Below, one piece after another: positions 44,012 through 49,318 of a DNA stretch of 49,318 nucleotides. Made by a program: the position numbers and the translations under genes. Location: NCBI GenBank assembly GCA_037447655.1, contig JBBHKE010000918.1, positions 1-49,318 of the forward strand, given 5' to 3'. Each line of letters begins with the position of its first letter. Position 1 is the first letter of the stretch. Source of the stretch: Zygnema cylindricum. Its lineage: Eukaryota > Streptophyta > Zygnematophyceae > Zygnematales > Zygnemataceae. The notes beneath the pieces are model-generated. The model did not search any database. It was not told the DNA's origin and worked only from the letters and a program-made list of their open reading frames with translations.

Positions 44012-47000
44012 ATGGCTCTCTCTCACTCTGTTTCTCTCTCTCCCTCTATCTCTCTCTCCCCCTCCCCGAACCAGTCTTTATATCTTTTCCAAACCAAAAT
44101 TAGAGTGGATCCTTCCACCAAACAGTTGAGTTTTTGGTGTCACCCTGAAAAAAATTTCCCCAAAAAAAGGGAATTTGACTCGAAATTCGAACTAAATACC
44201 CCTTTTCAAAATACCCCTTTTCCATCTTATTTTTTTTGCAATTCAAGGTCAAAAGTTTATCCCCATTTTTTAAATTCCTCTAAAATCATTTCCTTTAAAT
44301 GTCTTCTTAAAAATTGTACTCCTATTTTTTACAACTTTGGTCAGAAAAGACAAATATTTTTTGGATCAACAAAAGTAAAATGTGTTCGAGGAATAAGTAT
44401 TCGATCCCAGAAGACATTTTTTTTGGCGGGAAAATGTTTGGTGGGAAAAAAATCGGCGGGAATACTTTCGGAGGGAAGGTTTTTGGCGGGAAAATCTTTG
44501 AAGGGAAAATTTTTGGAGGGTGATTCTTTTCTAAAAATTCAAAAAGAGGGACATTTTTTTTTTGTAAAATGCGAAAAAAATGATGGTTTAGCCTTAGACC
44601 CAAATTTGAAAGGTAAATTAGAAGTAGAAAACTTAGTGAAAGAAGAAAATTATCTTTTTGATAGCGTGGAAAATGAGCAGAAAAAAGGGTACAAGGCAAA
44701 ACAGGAAGAAAAACAAAAAAATGATAAATTATGTGAAGAAATTGATAATTTGACTGAGCAAAAGTACAATTTAAACGGCTCTCTTTTAGGGTTAAGCTCT
44801 TCCCAAAAAGACCCTATTCCTGAAAGTAAAAAAATGAGAGAATCTGGGATAGAAGATAGTCAAAACCAACGAAATAATAATAATAATATTAATAACAATA
44901 ATGGTAATAACAATGAGAATAACGGGCAAAATAATAGTAACAGTAATAATACTTTTTCACTTTTTGGAGAAGGAGATAATTCCCATATGGCGAGCGTCCA
45001 GGTAGAAAGAGACAAGTGGATTTCATGTTCCAAAACGGAACTGACACGTGTCATGAGAGGATCCTTCCGTTCCGTTGCGGCAACGGAGGAGTTTTTGTCT
45101 GTTTGCTCGTAAGGCTCGTCCTTCCTGTTTCTCTGAAGGGGGAGTTGGAGGGAGAGGGAGAGGGAGAGGGAGAGGGACGAATTTTAGTAGGTTTACTCGT
45201 AAAGCTCTTCCTACTTGTTTCCTTGAAGGGGGATGGGGAGGGAAGGGAGACGATTGAGAGGGATAGGGAGAGGGAAAGGGGGAGGGAAAGGGAGAGGATT
45301 GAGAGGGATAGTAGGAGGATTGAGATGGATAGGGAGAGGATTGAGAGCAATAGGGAGAGGGAAAAGGGGAGGGAGCGGGAGGAATTTTAGTCGGTGTGCT
45401 CGTAAGGCTCGCCCTACCTGTTTCCCTGGAGAAGAGGGAGGGAGAGGGAAGGGGAATAGAGGGAGAGGGAGAAGGAGAAGGAGAGGGGGGGATGAGAATT
45501 ACCCAGTTTTTGCCAGTTTTTAAGCTTTTTATTTTTCAAATTCTTAATTCCATCTCATTCATATTAGTTTACTTGCCATACTAGTTGTTTTTTTTGTCTT
45601 AAGAAACAAAAGAACTGCCGTGTTCTCATTCACTCAAAGAATAAATTGTATCGAGCGTGGCAAATATTGAATGGTTATGGAGCTTAATTATTTGGGTTTT
45701 CAACTTAAATGGTTGGGAAGCCAAAATGGCAGTTTTTCAACTTTCCCCCAGCGGTATCCAATTGAGGAACTTATCAATTTCCCAATGGTCTGATTTAGCC
45801 TTTAATGAGAGGGTTTTTCGGAGTTTCTAGGGGTTTGTCCATTCTATAAAGAACATTTGAAGCTGTCCAAAGTTTCTCATAAAACTACACCGTTCGCTAT
45901 TAGTGTTGATAATTTGGTCCTGGTTACTGTTTGTGCATTGATCGCAAAATAGCGTCAACAACCATTTTTTTTTTCTTAACGGTAATTCTTGAAACGATTC
46001 AAAATTGGCCATGTAGTTTGGAATTGAATTAGAATCAGTAACACTCATATATACCCCATTCTAATAATTTCATTACTCTTAATGCGATTCACAGTGTACC
46101 GCCTAACACTTATTGCTTCGTACTTTACCTTTAACAATTGAACTTTTCACCACAGATTTGAAGTTTCACATACAATTCTTCTTGCTAACTTTTAAATTAT
46201 TCAAGTTTTGAAGCATAATTGAAGTTTGACATACAATTATTCTGGTAGTACAGAAATATACCTGCCAGTTTTTACGTCCTTTCGACGACTTTAACCTCCT
46301 CCATTCCTTTGTCCAACCATCCTTTGTGTTTTTCTTCTCTTTCCCAAATCCCCACATTTAAAGCGGAGTCAAAATTTAACTCCTCCTCTCTTTTCAGGTA
46401 CTTAGATTCTATTCTCCATGCCGAGCACAAGGCCATTTTGGAAGATCTCCGTTATGACTACGCGCTGACTCAGACAGTTCTGTCCGACGGAACTGTGGCA
46501 GGGAATCAGCTAAACACCATGGCAGCTTTGGCTACCTTATCTGCAAACATACAGAAGGTGACACGTGGCATTTTAACAGGCTCTGTCAGTTCTACTGAGC
46601 CTGGTCAGACAGAGGTGGGAAGCAAAAAAATTAAAAAACGTGTACCGCAATTGGATTTGAGGGGAATGGTTCGCTTTTTTAGGAAGAAAGGGAGAGGCAG
46701 TTCTGAGACGATCGGTGTATATTCATCTGGGGAAGTTTTGGACAGTAGGAAAAGTGTTTGGAATGGGAAATTGGAGAAACGTCATGGTTTGTCAGAGGAG
46801 AGGGAGAGGGAGAGGGAAGAGGGAGAATCCTCTGTTTTGGAATTTGAAGGGCGCAGATTAGAAGGAGAGATCCCTCAGAATCAGGAGGCTCAGGAGGAGG
46901 CAAGGTCCTTTGAGAACTTACAGAAACAAGAGACGCATATGAAAGATGAAATGATGTGTACAGATGAGAAAGAACCTGAGATGTATAAAAAAATGGAGAA

Positions 47001-49222
47001 AGTGGAAGAAAATACTGCTACAGAGGGTCGTGAGGAAGGTCTGGAGGAGGAAAGACAGGGAGGAGAAGTGGGAGAAGGGACGAGAACCTTAGAAAAATTT
47101 GCACATGAGATGGAGGAAGTACTGGGAGATGTAGTGACCATTTCAGAAGAAGTAATCGAAGGTATTTTTAACTCTGGAGATCGTCAGAAGGTAGCCGTTT
47201 CTCTGGTGGAAGGACAGGGATTGGGCTCAGATTGTGAGGCCATGGCTGTCTGTAGCTCTGATGGACACGTGGCAGCAGGAGAGAGCTTTGGAGATGAATT
47301 TGTTGAGGAAGACACCATGTTACGGCTGTTAGAGGAAGTGGACGAAAGAGCGCAGGAAATGGCAGCTCACCATGTGAGAAGGTAAGGAGATTCGTTTCTC
47401 AAAGAGTCAAAAGGAGGAAGAATACTCAAAGAATACTTTCAAGTGTTTAGAGAAATGCCCGTGAATTGCAACATTAAGTTGATGAACATGAATACTGCAT
47501 TTTGTTCATGATATATGAATTGAGATAAAAGTGTAGATTTGTGGGATGTCAGGGTGGAGGAGGCTACTGTCCGGTTTGAGAGGAAATTTTTGCAGCTTCT
47601 CCATGCGGCTCAGTTTCAGGAGCTTTCAGTTCGTGATCTGGAACTGACAGCGGCACTGAATTCGGATTATCTTCTTACTCTACCGGTGGACGTGGATTGG
47701 AAGAGAGCTTCATCTGCCAATGCCGTTATTTTCAGGTGACTTTAAGAGGAGCGAGTCATATGACTTTGTTAGTCATTTGACTTTCTCTCGCAATAATTGT
47801 GAAAATGAAATTTGCCACTGGTCACATTCGCAATTAGTCTCGTTGTCAAGGTGCCCATTGCTTGCCCTCCTTATACAGAAATAGTGTTTCACCAAATCCA
47901 TAGTGCCTTATGACAGTCCACTGCTTACTCTACCTCCAAAACTATTCATTTCCCCAATAAGTGTGGCAGAGGAGGTACAGGCGTGGGTATGGAGTGGAGA
48001 GAGAGACAGGCTTGATGTTAGGAGACAAGCTGGATTTCCTGCAGTCCGCCCTTTTGAGAGGACTGTTCTCGATTCTCGCGGCACCGCTTCAGCAGTCGGC
48101 TCGCTGGGCGCTCAAGGCAAGATCTTGACCTTGCATCCTTGCCACGTGGCAGATCTGCAGTTGACCACGTGGATTCTCTGCTGCAGGACACGTGGATCTG
48201 TTTGATGAATTCCAGATGTAATGAAATTTTGAATTTTAGTGCGAAAGCGATGTAAATGCTAAAAGGAAAGAGTACTACCAAAGGCTTCTTGAAAGGAAAT
48301 GTGCAATATTTGGTTTGGGTCGTCTTTGCGGGATTTTGTATTATGATGCGATGTACAGTTGTGAAATTGACGGATTAGGGTTTGGAGTTTCTCTCTGCTT
48401 TGTCTCGGATGCTTAGGAATAGAAAAAAACATAAGAAACGCTTCAACGGCTCCTGGACTCGAGGGAATATTTGTCCACGTTCGAGATTACCGGAATATCT
48501 CTCCCTCTCTTTCTCCCTCTCTTTCGCCCTCCCTTTCTCCTTCTCTCCCTCTTTCACTCTTTCACTCCACCCCTCCCTCTCGCTCTCCCCCTCCCTCTTC
48601 CTCTCCCTATCCCCCTCCCTCTTACACGCCGTTACATTTTCTGCAAATCTGCAGAAATGGCTCTCCCCTGCCCTTTCTCTCTCCCTCTTCCTCTCCCTCC
48701 CCCTCTCCCTCTTCCTTTCCCTCTCCCTCTCCCTCTCCCTCTTTCTCTTACATGCAATTACATTTTCTGCAAATCTGCAGAAATGGCTCTCCCTCTTCCT
48801 CTTCCTTTCCCTTTCCCCTCCCTCTCCCTCTCCCTCTTACATGCCGTTACATTTTCTGCAAATCTGCAGAAATGGAGGCACTTTGCAGAAGGGCGGCCAT
48901 GGCTGGAAAAACTGAGCTTATGGCTCCTTGAACCTCTCCTTCCTGGAGAAGATTTGCAGTCTGAGCCCCTTTCTGGATGGGCTTCGAGAACCAAAACAGG
49001 TTTGGTAGGAAAAGGAAAAAATGAAGAAAAAAAAAGGTTTGACTTTTGGGATAATGCAAGACAGCCGGTACCACGGTACGAGGCGGTACTTTCGAAAACA
49101 GGATCCCGGGGAGCTCTTTTTTGTCGTCTTTTGCGGGCAGCTGGTCTTCTTAACAGTGGGAATGGAGGGAATCCACTTATACCAAAATGGGAGGAGGAGA
49201 GCTCCTTAGAGCCACACCTTAG
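44012..49222 (+). CDS. DUF3754-like (TMEM143-like) protein, probably organelle-targeted (partial at 3' end)
   Basis: Exons 44012-45108, 46398-47381, 47553-47735, 47981-48116 and 48870-49222 join in matching phases (2, 2, 2, 0). The start MALSHSVSLSPSIS is a Ser-rich transit-peptide-like leader and the first in-frame ATG after the pyrimidine-rich leader. Exon 1 is Lys/Phe-rich, has degenerate (F/C)LxGK repeats (44420-44520) and an Asn run; exon 2 has a plausible folded stretch (LHAEHKAILEDLRYDYALTQ) and a long Glu-rich region. Exons 3-4 carry the recognisable part: VRFERKFLQLL, LNSDYLLTLPVDVDW, KRASSANAVIF, then RGYGVERETGLMLGDKLDFL, which match my memory of plant DUF3754 proteins. Intron 4 would start with GC (AAG|GCAAGA). 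Exon 5 is less certain. Biochemical function is unknown. Exon 1 is the least certain coding part. Confidence 0.7.
44870..44955 (+). repeat. AAT/AAC trinucleotide run coding for poly-Asn
   Basis: Imperfect AATAATAAT/AACAAT codons within exon 1 of the DUF3754-like gene. Confidence 0.85.
45088..45490 (+). repeat. Triplicated splice donor separated by GGGAGA-rich tracts
   Basis: A roughly 50-base unit (TTTTTGTCTGTTTGCTCGTA and its variants AGTAGGTTTACTCGTAAAG, AGTCGGTGTGCTCGTAAGG), each followed by CCT-C-TGTTTC and then (GGGAGA)n, occurs three times. Donor GT positions are 45109, 45199 and 45402. The first is the one that matches the next exon's phase. Confidence 0.85.
45886..46098. mobile_element. 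MITE in intron 1 of the DUF3754-like gene
   Basis: TA|CACCGTTCGCTATTAGTGTT at the left and the complement of TA|CACTGTGAATCGCATTAA at the right; 213 bp, not coding. Confidence 0.75.
48480..48880 (+). repeat. Triplicated splice acceptor separated by CCCTCT-rich tracts
   Basis: CTTACATGCCGTTACATTTT followed by CTGCAAATCTGCAG|AAATGG occurs three times with small changes; exon-start positions are 48655, 48781 and 48870, and CCCTCT hexamers fill the gaps. Only the third copy opens into complex protein sequence (WRHFAEGRPWLEKLS). Confidence 0.9.
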
Positions 49223-49318
49223 GTAGTGTGGATCTAAAAACCTTTTGGAGAAATGTTGCTTAGGAAGGAGAGGTAAGGTGGGCAGTGAAGAGATGAGCAT
49301 TGGAAAAATGGGAGGGAG

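Overview
This is a stretch of nuclear genome from an intron-rich eukaryote, most likely of the green lineage (a streptophyte or other green alga would fit). Supporting signs are many GT-AG introns of 100-1300 bp with phases that can be checked, a hybrid histidine kinase with two receiver domains, a plant-type ABHD11-like hydrolase, a protein resembling plant DUF3754 proteins, plant-like TTTAGGG/TTAGGG repeats, and AT-rich spacers full of small inverted-repeat elements. I cannot name the species. There is no rRNA, tRNA, CRISPR array or prokaryotic operon that I can support.

Layout. 1-2714 (minus): most of a gene for an acidic, probably disordered protein that runs off the left edge. 4291-5790 (plus): a coding sequence with in-frame stops, either a decayed gene or one with hidden introns. 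6.3-11.8 kb: repeat-dominated spacer with a 1.2-kb degenerate satellite and MITEs. 11.9-14.6 kb: the 3' exons of an unrecognised plus-strand gene behind a CCAAT-bearing triplicated repeat and GA-rich DNA. 16.4-27.5 kb (minus): a membrane hybrid histidine kinase for which 17 exons (1034 codons) were joined in phase. 29.05-36.5 kb (plus): an unrecognised gene assembled from five phase-compatible exons, with a foldback element and a nested antisense exon in its first intron. 37.9-40.3 kb: an inverted-repeat element and spacer. 40.3-42.5 kb (minus): a complete four-exon ABHD11-like serine hydrolase. 44.0-49.2 kb (plus): a TATA-led gene for a DUF3754-like, probably organelle-targeted protein that continues past the right edge.

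The most unusual theme is that exon-intron junctions are repeatedly copied in tandem. I see two to three copies of splice donors or acceptors, each with a little of the adjoining exon, in the kinase (three places), the hydrolase, the DUF3754-like gene (a triplicated donor and a triplicated acceptor) and the 29-36 kb gene (a triplicated acceptor). In the last two genes the copies are separated by (GGGAGA)n after donors or (CCCTCT)n before acceptors. A second theme is a dense cloud of CACGTG palindromes, mostly GCCACGTGGC-like, from 30.8 kb rightward, falling in exons, introns and flanks alike. A third is a TA-flanked MITE family with a CACCGTGAATCGCTATTAG-like terminus, present about seven times.

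The genes show no shared pathway. The kinase would signal by phosphorelay, the hydrolase looks like a mitochondrial enzyme, and the other products are not identifiable from sequence alone.
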